64,000 nucleotides of DNA. It comes from Petrosia ficiformis. Taxonomy: Eukaryota > Porifera > Demospongiae > Haplosclerida > Petrosiidae. The DNA lies in contig OX345636.1 of NCBI GenBank assembly GCA_947044365.1, positions 46,873,037 through 46,937,036 on the forward strand, given 5' to 3'. The notes below the pieces were generated by a model, which searched no databases, had not been told where the DNA came from, and saw only the letters and a list, made by a program, of their open reading frames with translations. Position numbers and translations under genes: made by a program. Shown here piece after piece: positions 51,885 to 63,850 of this stretch. Every line of letters starts with the position of its first letter. The first letter of the stretch is position 1.

Positions 51885-54800
51885 CCCTAATAGGATTTCA
51901 TTTTAAAGGTGCATTATACTGAATAACTCCATTTAATTGTGTGTCTCTCCAAGCCCAATTGTTCACTGTATAATAGACTGGTAATAGTATTTAATAGTGA
52001 TGGAAGATAAGTATCTTTAGTAATGAAGCTAAGGATCTTTGCTAGTTTCTAGGTTCTAATCATCCCTAATTGGATTTCATTTTAAAGGTGAATTATAGTG
52101 AATAATTATTTCTCTCTCCAAGCCCAATTGTTCACTGTATAATAGACTTGTAATCAGAGAGTACGGTAGTACTCTCTATGTAGGGATGGCACGGAAAAAA
52201 AATGGCCACCCATACATTTCAATTGCAAGTGATGAACTGAAATCTCCTGTAATATAAATAGATAAGTTTTAATACACACCTACCTATTCATATCTAGTGT
52301 TTTTATGACTACCAACACCATCTAGATGGCCAAAGATTGTCGTTAAGGTAGAGAACCGGCGAGTGGCAAAACTGGCAAAATCTTCATATTATTATTATTT
52401 TTATTTCAGACAAACCATTTTTTTTGTTTGTTAAAATATCACAATGATTCTAGCACCATTCAAGTCGCATTTATAGTAAAATTCTGGTCTTAAAGTATGG
52501 AGATGATATCTTCAGATACTATGAAAGAAGACAGTCTCAAGGACTACAAAGATTTCATCTCGAATTGGACGCCATTTTTCTATGTGGAATTTAATTACGC
52601 ACGCGCATTCGTGTACTCGGAACATGGAAGCTGAAAAGGTGGAAGTGCTTGTTGCATTGGAATCATAATAATATTTGTGAGCAAATACATTCTTATAATA
52701 ATGAAGATAATAATTAAAGCATTGTATAATAATATTGTATACTATGATAACCATTGGAATACTGAATGGTTGACACAGTGACTGACACTACTTCTTGTAG
52801 GATGGCAAACAGTGCTGTAAGTGAAATAGAGAATATACATTATCAGTAAGTGAAAGAGAATGATTATCAATACATATATACAAAATACTGACTTATTGAT
52901 GAACAAATTCTAATGCATTTATGATTGTATAATTTCATAATGATATATAATATTTTTGTAATCTACAAAAATTCACACCATTCAGAAAAAAAAACAATGA
53001 AAACAAGAATAATAAAAAAACAATTTCAATAAAAAAGAAAGAAGATGTAGGGATGTCAAAACCCAAAAAGCATGCAAACAAGGTTGGGAAGCCAACACAG
53101 GACCCAAAATCACTTCCATATAACCCTACATAAGTACAGCTGTTTGTATTTTGTTTTTAAAGCAGTGTAAGTACTTATGTAGGGTTATAGGGAAGTGATT
53201 TTGGGTCCTGTGTTGGCTTCCCCACCTTGTTTGCATGCTTTTTGGGTTTTGACATCTGTACATCTTCTTTCTTTTTTATTATTCTTGTAGTATTTAATAG
53301 TGATGGAAGATAAGTATCTTTAGTAATGAAACTAAGGATCTTTGCTAGTTTCTAGGTTCTAATCATCCCTAATTGGATTTCATTTTAATGGTGAATTATA
53401 CTAAATAATTACAACTATAATGTGTCTCTCCAAGCCCAACTGTTCACTGTATAATAGACTGGTAATAGTATTTAATAGTGATGGAAGCTAAGTATCTTTA
53501 GTAATGAAGCTAAGGATCTTTGCTAGTTTCTATGTTTTAATCATCCCTAATTGGATTTTTTTTTAAAGATGCATTATACTGAATAACTCCATTTAATTGT
53601 GTGTCTCTCTAAGCCCAATTGTTCACTGTATAATAGACTGATAATAGTATTTAATAGTGATGGAAAATAAAGATCATTGGTAATGAATCTAAGGATATTT
53701 GCTAGTTTCTATGTTCGAATCATGCAGAATTGGATTTCAGTTTAAAGGTGCATTATACTGAATAATTGTGTGCCTCTCCAAGCCCTGTTGTTCACATATA
53801 TAATAGAGTGGTAACAGTATTGAATAACAACACATTAAACTTAGCTACAATAATTACATGTCTTCATAGTATCATAGAGTGTGACATAATTTCATTTAAG
53901 GATCTTTGACATTTCCTTAAGTATTGATTTATCCTAATTTGATGCTCTTGTCAACTCATTTGATTGTGTATGTCTTCAACCCCTGTTGTTCTCTGTATCG
54001 AATATGGAAGGTATTTCATAGTTTCTAAATCACAGCTAATTGTCTTTACCAGTTCTTATGTTGCATTCATCCCCTGTTTTCTATGTTCTCTGTTAGTTTT
54101 TCTCTTGCAAATATTTATCTAGTGTCAGTTTAAAATGTTGTTTTAAATTACATTTTCTCAGCTTCTATCTGGAATCACCTGTTAATTAGAGGTTCTAAAA
54201 TCAGCTGCTCTTTTATTGAAGTAATGGTTACTTTGATGGATTGTTATGCCATGTTGTGATGGAGTATTAAAAGCAAACAAGCTTTTTCTATCATGAAATG
54301 GTATGATAGCCCAACAAATAACTAAAAATATTCAGAATTACAACACTTCAGAACATTCTTTGTGGTACAGAAATGCATTTATTAATTACGTATGTGAAGT
54401 CATGCACTAGTAAAATACCATTTTTAAATTAAAGAATCTATCCATTGTATGTGTGTGAGCACTATTAATCATTTGTGTTTATCTTTCTCTCCATCTGATA
54501 TTTCTTCAAGCCTTCCATAATTATATTTTGATCTCTTCATCAAATGTCACTCATAGTTTTCTACTTTAACATAATTATTTTCTAAAATCAACATCCATAG
54601 GTTTACACCGGGATACCCTTTTTCTAGACTTGCAATGGCAATAATTATTCTAGCTAGTTTGTGAAATAATGTATATATATTACAGTCAAAGTAGGTAAAA
54701 AAAATAGCAAACAGAGTAGACTGAACTCAATGATTACATTTAATTGTATGCATTTTCAACTCTTCTTGTTTGCTGAATATTAATCATAGTCTGGTGAAGA

Positions 54801-55044
54801 ACGACTGGACTTTTAGACACACACGCAATTACTGAATGTAATTATTGAGTATAAAGTTTCACGTTTACAAAATAATCAAGTTTGGAATGATGAGAATATA
54901 GAAACCAGTAATGATCGCTAGCTTCAGTTTAGAAACTACCAAACATCCTAAAATTCAGTCACTATTACTACTGCATTTTATCACAATCAGATTAAGTGAC
55001 ATAATATTAGGATCTTTGGTATTTTCTGAAATTAAAGGATCTAA
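51882..55044. repeat. Left arm of the large palindrome
   Basis: Inverse of 57278-59139. The outer part consists of tandem units of about 180 bp (landmark CCAAGCCCAATTGTTCACTG then TATAATAGACTGGTAATAG), starting 51882; the inner part is unique (for example GGTTTACACCGGGATACCC near 54600). A full R1 element (52155-53287) has inserted after the second unit, so it postdates the arm. Confidence 0.88.
52155..53287. repeat. Foldback repeat R1, copy 5 (full length, inserted in palindrome arm)
   Basis: Same start (CAGAGAGTACGGTAGTACTC) and hairpin end (53040-53260) as the copy at 43631. The tandem unit is interrupted between ATAGACTTGTAAT and AGTATTTAATAG, with TTGTA-like sequence at both borders, giving an approximate insertion site. 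Confidence 0.85.
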
Positions 55045-57277
55045 AGTGAAGCCGAATCCTGAAGCAGAATGATTAAAAGTGGGTGTAACTTGAAAAAAAT
55101 ACATAAAATGTCAAAATATGCACTATATACTGCTTCAATTATTGTATTAAGAATGTGTGAATTCATAACAATCTGAATAACTGACTAATTGACAGCTAAT
55201 AACCTGAATAACTGACATTTTGTTAATCCTCGCAACTGTAACACTAGCTGCCAACCACACTGTAAAAATGAATAGGTTATTTTAACTCTCATTTGGTTAC
55301 ATAAGTTTCAATTATGTAACCAAATGAGGGTTAAAATAACATGTTTTGATTTTGACCTACATGTATATTGACTAGTATATGCCATAATAAAGAATGGTAC
55401 ATACATGTGCTGACTTTTCAAATATCTGTGGAGTACATCACATTATTTGCTATTATAAGTACAACTTCATGTAATTATCTACTCTGCAATGACATCTGTT
55501 GTTTTCACAGGTGTTGGAATTGGAATACTAATAATACACCACTATAATACTATGCTACGTATAAACAGTATAATGTATAGCTACATCGTATTAATTGCAA
55601 TACAATGTACATGTACTTTAACATGTAAATCCCATAATAATTACATACATGTGCTGGCGTTTCAAATATCTGTGGAATATATCACATGTTTGCTATTACA
55701 AGTACAAATTCAAGTGCATATTTACCCTCGCCGCGTAGCGTAGGCGGAAGGGTACGGTAATCGTTTTGTCTGTGTGTCTGTGTGTGTGTGTGTGTGTGTG
55801 TTAGCAATTTTTCTTGAAAAATAAAAACATTGACATTTCAAAAGGGGTACTGATAGACTTCAAATTATACAAGGAAAAAAAATAACGTAGGAATTCTTCT
55901 TAAACCTTTTGGTTCTAAAGTTATGACAATTTTTATAACTCACAGTTATTGTTTCACCACTTTAAGATGAAACGAGGGCAATAACGAGAGGAAATATGGA
56001 CACACGAAACACAAGTGGTCCTCTTGCATGGCTGTCGCTAGCCAAGAAACGCTTCAAACCCAAAACAATCGATGTTATGGTTGCTACTACATCACCATTG
56101 ATGCAAGATGCTACCTAGCTCCGGCTCCACCTACAGGTATGACGTACGTACGTACGTCCATGCAGCGTCATGTACTAAACACGTGATCCAGGTGATTCAA
56201 ATTCAATACGTTTTCACACGTTGGAGGTAGACTTGAGAACGTCTTCGAAGGAAAACAGAGAATAAGATGTAAGATATATATATATATATATATTAGTTTT
56301 TTTCATTACTTCTATTCTTCTGTGTGTATTACACATAGATATCAAGAACCTCAGCTCTAATATATAACTTTAATAGCAACATAATATCTATTATGATGTA
56401 CACATTATACAATATTATCACATCTACTTTCGATAAACATAATTATTTACAATTACTTACAATTATTTACGTTTAAAGTTTAAACTTCATACATCACACG
56501 TTACTACTTAACCACGTAGGCGAGGGTCCCGTCCCGACGGCGCTCGTTATATTAATTAATTACTCTGGAATGAGGTAGTAACATCTCTTGTTTTCACAAA
56601 TAATACACCACAGGTTGTACCTACAATACTATGCTATGTATATAGCTACAATGTATTAATATGTTTGTTACCATATGCCTTGTTATATATGACATGTACT
56701 TTATATTATAATTTGTCAATATAGGTCAAGATCAAATGAACTGTGCATGACTTGTAAATATTAGCTAGCAGGAAATATATATCAGCATGGAGGAAAATAT
56801 AATTGCATTGAAACTCCTGTAACCAACTGAAGGTTAAAATAGCCTATTACTTTTTACAGTGCAATTAAAGAGTTATTTTAACAATTTTGTTTTTGCAGTG
56901 AAGCAATTGGTATATGTTATGTTGGTTCTAATGCCACGAGAAACCCTTGAAAACACTGTGAATATCTAAACACTTATGGGCACAACACCCAAATTATAAG
57001 TGGTACATATATAATAAGCAGAAAACCATGGTCCGAATATATGAAATCAGGGTATCAATGTCAGACGTTGTAACTACTGTCAGCCATTTACTTTCTAATT
57101 TCATACTTTTGCTGGAGCTGAAGTTTTATATGATTGAAAAGGGTTGCTTCTGAATGTTACTCAAAATCATGAAATCAGAAAGTAAAACCCTGACAGTCAC
57201 TCCACTTACTGATATTGTATTGTATTGTATTTATGTATTGTCACGAGAAACCCTATATAGAAACCATTCAAGACATA
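55045..57277. repeat. Centre of the large palindrome
   Basis: About 2.2 kb, only partly inverted: ACACTGTAAAAATGAATAGG (55256) and its diverged inverse near 56855. Contains a 30-bp hairpin at 55292-55345 (TTGGTTACATAAG and inverse), two diverged direct copies of a segment with GTTTTCACAGGTGTTGG-like and ACTATGCTACGTAT-like text (55.50 and 56.58 kb), and a nested element at 55734-56527. No recognisable gene. Confidence 0.6.
55734..56527. mobile_element. Possible nested element with ACCCTCGCC ends
   Basis: Starts ACCCTCGCCGCGTAGCGTAG and ends with the inverse GGCGAGGGT. Includes a (TG)n tract at 55771-55801, a GACGTACGTACGTACGTC palindrome near 56143 and a (TA)n tract near 56277. The GC content of its ends differs from the surroundings. 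Target duplication not clear. Confidence 0.45.
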
Positions 57278-59139
57278 TTAGATCCTTTAATTTCAGAAAA
57301 TACCAAAGATCCTAATATTATGTCACTTAATCTGATTGTGATAAAGTGCAGTAGTAATAGTGACTGAATTTTAGGATGTTTGGTAGTTTCTAAACTGAAG
57401 CTAGCGATCATTACTGGTTTCTATATTCTCATCATTCCAAACTTGATTATTTTGTAAACGTGAAACTTTATACTCAATATTTACATTCAGTAATTGCGTG
57501 TGTGTCTAAAAGTCCAGTCGTTCTTCACCAGACTATGATTAATATTCAGCAAACAAGAAGAGTTGAAAATGCATACAATTAAATGTAATCATTGAGTTCA
57601 GTCTACTCTGTTTGCTATTTTTTTTACCTACTTTGACTGTAATATATATACATTATTTCACAAACTAGCTAGAATAATTATTGCCATTGCAAGTCTAGAA
57701 AAAGGGTATCCCGGTGTAAACCTATGGATGTTGATTTTAGAAAATAATTATGTTAAAGTAGAAAACTATGAGTGACATTTGATGAAGAGATCAAAATATA
57801 ATTATGGAAGGCTTGAAGAAATATCAGATGGAGAGAAAGATAAACACAAATGATTAATAGTGCTCACACACATACAATGGATAGATTCTTTAATTTAAAA
57901 ATGGTATTTTACTAGTGCATGACTTCACATACGTAATTAATAAATGCATTTCTGTACCACAAAGAATGTTCTGAAGTGTTGTAATTCTGAATATTTTTAG
58001 TTATTTGTTGGGCTATCATACCATTTCATGATAGAAAAAGCTTGTTTGCTTTTAATACTCCATCACAACATGGCATAACAATCCATCAAAGTAACCATTA
58101 CTTCAATAAAAGAGCAGCTGATTTTAGAACCTCTAATTAACAGGTGATTCCAGATAGAAGCTGAGAAAATGTAATTTAAAACAACATTTTAAACTGACAC
58201 TAGATAAATATTTGCAAGAGAAAAACTAACAGAGAACATAGAAAACAGGGGATGAATGCAACATAAGAACTGGTAAAGACAATTAGCTGTGATTTAGAAA
58301 CTATGAAATACCTTCCATATTCGATACAGAGAACAACAGGGGTTGAAGACATACACAATCAAATGAGTTGACAAGAGCATCAAATTAGGATAAATCAATA
58401 CTTAAGGAAATGTCAAAGATCCTTAAATGAAATTATGTCACACTCTATGATACTATGAAGACATGTAATTATTGTAGCTAAGTTTAATGTGTTGTTATTC
58501 AATACTGTTACCACTCTATTATATATGTGAACAACAGGGCTTGGAGAGGCACACAATTATTCAGTATAATGCACCTTTAAACTGAAATCCAATTCTGCAT
58601 GATTCGAACATAGAAACTAGCAAATATCCTTAGATTCATTACCAATGATCTTTATTTTCCATCACTGTTAAATACTATTATCAGTCTATTATACAGTGAA
58701 CAATTGGGCTTAGAGAGACACACAATTAAATGGAGTTATTTAGTATAATGCACCTTTAAAAAGAAATCCAATTAGGGATGATTAAAACATAGAAACTAGC
58801 AAAGATCCTTAGCTTCATTACTAAAGATACTTAGCTTCCATCACTATTAAATACTATTACCAGTCTATTATACAGTGAACAGTTGGGCTTGGAGAGACAC
58901 ATATAGTTGTAATTATTTAGTATAATTCACCATTAAAATGAAATCCAATTAGGGATGATGAAAACATAAAAACTAGCAAAGATCCTTAGCTTCATTAGTC
59001 AAAAAATACTTAGCTTCCATCACTATTAAATACTATTACCAGTCTATTATACAGTGAACAATTAGGCTTGGAGAGACACACAATTAAATGGAGTTATTCA
59101 GTATAATGCACCTTTAAAATGAAATCCTATTAAGGATGA
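57278..59139. repeat. Right arm of the large palindrome
   Basis: Begins TTAGATCCTTTAATTTCAG, the inverse of the left arm's inner edge, and stays almost identical for about 1.2 kb, including GGGTATCCCGGTGTAAACC. It ends with three to four tandem units of about 180 bp (landmark CAGTCTATTATACAGTGAAC at 58681, 58861 and 59041). It has no R1 insertion. Confidence 0.88.
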
Positions 59140-59640
59140 TTAAAACGTAAAAACTAGCAAAGATCCTTGGCTTCATTATCAAAAATGCGTCGCTTTAAAT
59201 ACTGTGACCAGTCGAGATACAGTGAACAACAGGGCGTGGAGACACGTACAATTAAATAGAGTCATTCAGTATAATGCACATTTAAAAGGAAATCCAGTTA
59301 GGGATCAATGGACATAGAAACTAGCAAAAATCTGTTTAGTTTCACTTTACATTTAGTTTACAAATTAAAAGATCTTTAGATGTGATCACTATAGATACTA
59401 ATGTCTAATGTGCTGATGCATTACACAGCTTGATGATAACTACATTAAATATTGAGTATAATGTACCTTTAAATCAGGGTAGAATCGTGTATAACAAAGC
59501 TGCAAATTAAAGTTTCTTAACTTAGAAACTACCATTATTCTTTCATTGTTAATATTCCATGCAACTATTCTGCAACACAGTGAAGAACAAGAGATCAGTG
59601 AAGAGAAATACGAGGTGACACAACCATTGAGGTACATCTG
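59140..59640. repeat. Outer flank of the palindrome family
   Basis: One more diverged unit and a terminal section with ACATTTAGTTTACAAATT near 59350, matching 1-830. Non-coding. Confidence 0.6.
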
Positions 59641-59808
59641 CTGCTTAGCTCAACAATTAAACTAGTGGGTGTGGCTGGGACGAGCTGTAATATATCCACG
59701 TCCCGATGATTGATCCTTAAGTCGGATCCGAAGCCTTAATTTGATCACCTTAATACATGTGTACCTCAAAAAAGGGGAGAGGCTGGTTAACCAGACAGAG
59801 ATACCAAC

Positions 59809-60319
59809 ATGGCGCTCCTTCAGTTTCTTGCTATCCTGTACATAATCTGCCAAACCGAAGCTGGTAAGTTTTTACTTTAGTTAGTATTGAAGTGAACAGT
59901 GCTATTATCTGCTTACAGATGCATGTTTACTGTGAGCACAGGAGAACAGCGTGTTTTAGTTTCCTACGTGTATTCAATCATAATAATTATGTATATAAAC
60001 AGCTTAATGATAGCAGACATGATCTCCCCAGTATAAAGAACAAACCAAAAAATATATGTATATATATTATATTTTAATGTTATAAATACTTTTTTGCTGA
60101 TCTTTTAGATACTGGTCGAGGTGCATTGCGTTTGGTGAGGAACAATTATTACTCCACTGTCCAAGCATGGAACTCTGGTATAGTTGAAATATTCTATGGA
60201 AGCATTTGGGGTAATATTTGTGATGATGCCTTCTTTGCATTTGATGAAGCAGATGTGATATGTCATCAACTTGGATACACTGGTGCTTCTTCTTATGGGA
60301 ATACTGGAACCATAACTTC
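59809..60319 (+). CDS. Head of another SRCR receptor: signal peptide and half SRCR domain
   Basis: Exon 59809-59863 starts MALLQFLAILYIICQTEA, a clear signal peptide, and ends before GTAAGT in phase 1. Exon 60109-60319 follows TTTTAG and encodes DTGRGALRLVRNNYYS, WGNICDD, ADVICHQLGYTG, closing before GTATGT. It is 211 nt, identical in length to the SRCR1 first exon at 34906-35116, and joins the signal peptide in frame. The second half of the domain is not found before the window ends; a hAT remnant lies in the intron. It may be a live gene continuing beyond 64 kb or a fragment. Confidence 0.75.
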
Positions 60320-60639
60320 GTATGTTGTTTGTGCATGCTATTATAATTCATGATTAATATATACACCTTTAAAAAAATGGGTAACTATGTTGCTACAGTT
60401 GCAAGAAATGTTATAAATGTAGTTAAGTTGGTCCTAAGCACTATATCTGAGTCATGGAATTGCAGTGAGGGTGGATTGTGCTGTCAAAATAGGGGAGTGG
60501 GGCTTACATAAAAGTGGGTGCTTACCACATCTTTAAACAACCTGCAACAGTATACTAACCAATATTTAATAATTTAGTTTTGTAGGTAATGATAAAGAAA
60601 CGTTTAAATGTGTTAATACGTTTGACTATATATGCACGA

Positions 60640-60830
60640 GATTCAGTAATTCAATGATACCAGTACTGTAAAAAATAATATGTTAGTTTAACCTTGGTCA
60701 GTTGGTTACTGGGATTTCAATGCAATTCTATTTCCCTCAATGCTGATTTGTTTTTCCTGGTTAGGTAACATTTACAAGTCACAGTTCATTTGATTTTGAT
60801 TTGATATATTAATACAATGTAGCCATATAC
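60640..60830. repeat. Fragment of the palindrome centre family
   Basis: Shares TTTTTCCTGGTTAGGTAACA and TATTAATACAATGTAGCC with 10.16-10.28 kb; it replaces the C-terminal end of the adjacent hAT gene. Confidence 0.55.
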
Positions 60831-60839
60831 ATACGCTAT

Positions 60840-62556
60840 AAAAATCAAGTCAAGCTCTTGTTTAACTCTTTCACTTAAAGACAAAGTAGATCTCACTTGC
60901 TGTTTACCAAGTATATTGCCGAGTGTTACCACCATCTTAGTTTTTTTAGAAACAGGTTGAGTTGTGTGAATTGTGTCTGACAATGAAGTTGAACATTCAG
61001 AGACAGAAGTGGATTGTGAAGCAGGATTTTGATCATTATGAATCTGTTGACATAACTCAAGCATTTCTTTTTTGATGTCTCTTATTATTACTTCACGTTT
61101 CACTTCCTCTTCCTTCGTTAATACAGATAACTTGAAGCGGGGATCAAGAAAAGAACACAAAGAAAGAAAGTCATCAATCTCTGCTGTTTCATAACAGGCT
61201 TCTAACTTTGCCTTTATCCTAGATTTCATTTCTAAAGTTAGGTTAGTTTCACCTTCTTTTTCAACAAGTATTTCTGAATAAAGATAGTTGAGAAGAGGCT
61301 TGATGATAGAAACGGTTACAAACTTCTCACCTGACAAGAGGTCAGTCATCTTGCGTAATGGACTAAGAACAGCTAACATCGAGTCTAAAACATCAAAATC
61401 TTGCCATGTGATTCGATTTACAGTCACCATTCTTATAGCTTCTTGTTGTTCAACAATTCTGTCGATCATGCTTAAAGTTGAACCTCATCGAGTTTTCACA
61501 TCGCCTATATGTTTATGTTTTGGCAACCCTTTTTCTTCTTGAATATCAGCCATATCTCTTCGCTTCTTCTAGCTATGTGAACATGCAGATACAATGTGTC
61601 GACATACTGATAGAACATGCTCAACTCTCTTATCTTGTAGACCTTTTTGATTGCCAAATCTAGGTTATGTCCAAAACAGCTCAGTCGTCTCCAACCCAGT
61701 AACTGACATGCTGATTTCATGTTTGCAGCACTATCTGTCGTTAGGCTGACCTGCTTTAAAGGGTCAAGATTCCACTGGTGGAGAGTTTCACTCAAATACT
61801 GGTTTCTCCAGTGTGATCCTCTGGAATGAAATGAGTGTGTAGACAGTAGGTCTTCAGCTGCCAAACTTTATCAATAAAATGGATGGAATAACTAATATAT
61901 GGCTGCATGGCAGCAGAGCTCCATAAATCAGTTGTAGAATCAAAATATACCATATCGGTTTTAATTGTATGTTCAACCATCTCCTTTGTTGTTGTATATA
62001 GGGTTGGAATGGCAACACGAGTGAAACAGTGACGGCTTGGTAGTTGATACTTAGGATTAAAGCTTTTCAGCATTGTCTTAAATCCTTCTTTTTCAACTGA
62101 ATAGATTGGTAGCAAATCTTTTGCAAGACAATAAGTTACAGCATTTGTTAGTTCCTTATATTCTCTGGATTTAGAACTAAACATTCTGGTCTTCTCTAGA
62201 GAAGCAGCAATTGTAAGTTGTCCTGAAGACACACTTGATGACGCACCCACAGCAGATAGTAGTCCAGGAGGCTTCACTTCAATATATTTATCTGGATGAC
62301 AATTTTTAAGATGGCTATACAGATTTGCGTTTTTAGCTGAAACTTTCACAAAGCAAACCTTGCATGTTGGATGATCAATATCTCCTGGTTGTCCTTTCTC
62401 GTCTGGTGAAAAGCCGAAGTACTTCCAGACTGCAACCTTTGTGTTGGGTTTATCAATTAGCTGAAGAGTTTCTTCATCAACTGTTTGCATGGTCTCAATC
62501 TCGATCTCCATCTCTATCTCCATGCCTAGCACATGAATTGATATGCGCATGCGCAA
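60840..62556 (-). pseudogene. ZBED-type hAT transposase, decayed
   Basis: The frame from 62556 contains a BED finger (residues about 60-95: HPTCKVCFVKVSAKN, then HLKNCHPDKY) and the catalytic Asp region (VYFDSTTDLWSSAAMQPYIS). After a frameshift near 61800 it continues with VSLTTDSAANMKSACQLLGW and RRLSCFGHNLDLAIKK. After another shift comes KTR-stop-GSTLSMIDRI, where TGA stands in place of the Trp of the conserved TRWGST motif, then the long helical region to SLSERVKQELDL. The terminal dimerisation domain is replaced by repeat sequence. It lies opposite to the SRCR head at 59.8 kb. Confidence 0.88.
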
Positions 62557-62685
62557 ACACTGTCATGCGGTTTTTATTGTTGGTCAATAATGTTGACAAA
62601 CAGCAAATGATAACAATATCAATATTGTGATCTCTCAATACCGCGGTATTACGATAATACCGAGATATTGTACAACACTATACGG
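62557..62685. mobile_element. 5' terminal region of the second hAT
   Basis: Read on the minus strand the element seems to start TAGTGTTGTACAATATCTCG near 62685, a hAT-like end, followed by alternating TACCGCGGTATT motifs that could be subterminal transposase sites. Confidence 0.5.
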
Positions 62686-62689
62686 TAGA

Positions 62690-63535
62690 TTTCGGTGCTT
62701 ATATATAGCAGTCCAAACATGCACTATTTTGTATGGCTATATATGGCGTACGTGATGCTCTGAGGCCCAAATGGCAGTCCGGATGTGACATCACATGCAA
62801 TAAAAAGTAATTGCATTTTTGGACTCGTTGTTTGAAAAGGGCTATTGTAATTAGTATCCAGAAGGTGTGGTTTTAGTCACACAATGGTGTAATTATTTGT
62901 CGTTGACACTTATAATGGCAGGAAAGAAGAGAGAATTTAGTGATTTGTCATCTTGTGATACTTGCGACAATGCTAACATACATAGGATTGTCTTCCATCT
63001 CGTTTACATATATCTCGCTGTTTCTGTTCTCTACCTCTTAAATTCTCCTCTGTCTTGGCCTCTTCTGTAGCTCCGGCTCTTTGCTTCCTTTTTTTCAGTG
63101 TAGCTATGCGTTGAAAACATGCTGTAAGACCCTCACTTGTAGGCTCCTCACTTGTCTGTACATTAGAGCAGTACGCCATCAACAGTACATACGGTCTACG
63201 GATTAACGTGCCTGTGGTTGGAGATTTGACTACACTCCCGGATTAGTTGCCTTGCACTAAGGTGCTCGGCGATTATTGAAACGCTATTTGACAATCAAAG
63301 TTTAGACAGTTATAAACTAAACTATGAAGCATGGTTCGGGCCAACAAACCACTATCTGAAGGGATGTGTGAGTGTGCATGGGATAGTTTTGATTTAGGAT
63401 TATACTATCAAAATAATTTAGTGGCCTCATTCACACAAAGGTGGATACTTTCTTACCCATCTTTAAATAAATTTCAGATATGCAACTTGCTTGCAACTGT
63501 ACTGACCTATGAATTAGTTATTTTAACAATTTTGT
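62690..63535. other. No confident gene
   Basis: A minus-strand frame at 63182-62973 (MMAYCSNVQTSEEPTSEG ... Lys/Arg/Glu-rich) could be the first exon of an unknown gene, but has no recognisable domain or partner exon. Confidence 0.3.
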
Positions 63536-63539
63536 TTTT

Positions 63540-63568
63540 AGAGCACATATATATAATATAATTATAAT

Positions 63569-63600
<32 letters not shown>

Positions 63601-63636
63601 GAAGGCAAGTCTATATATATATATAGACTTGCCTTC
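63540..63636. repeat. TA tract and perfect hairpin
   Basis: An (AT)n tract is followed at 63601-63636 by GAAGGCAAGTCTATATATAT and its inverse ending AGACTTGCCTTC, a perfect 36-bp palindrome. Confidence 0.9.
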
Positions 63637-63850
63637 TAGCTAGCTCTAGTGAGAGAGAAAGGAGAATAAGTGAAAAATACCATTCGCTTGCAGACTTGAG
63701 TTGATGCTGTGCTTGCAGTAATTGGTAAGCAAGGTTGAGGTGACTGTTGGATTGCGCCAGGAAGTCCAGAAAGTTGCAAAGAATCAGTTGCATCTATGCT
63801 GCTGAGCCACACTTCACACATTATATGCTTGATCAAGGTGGGTGTGGTTA
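63637..63850. repeat. Repeat R5, copy 2
   Basis: Same landmarks as 48415-48640 with internal deletions. Its left edge abuts the hairpin. Confidence 0.75.

Noticed and set aside
51882..59139. CRISPR-like or satellite array in the tandem 180-bp units
   Set aside because: Units lack spacer/repeat structure, number only a few, and are part of inverted arms in eukaryotic DNA.
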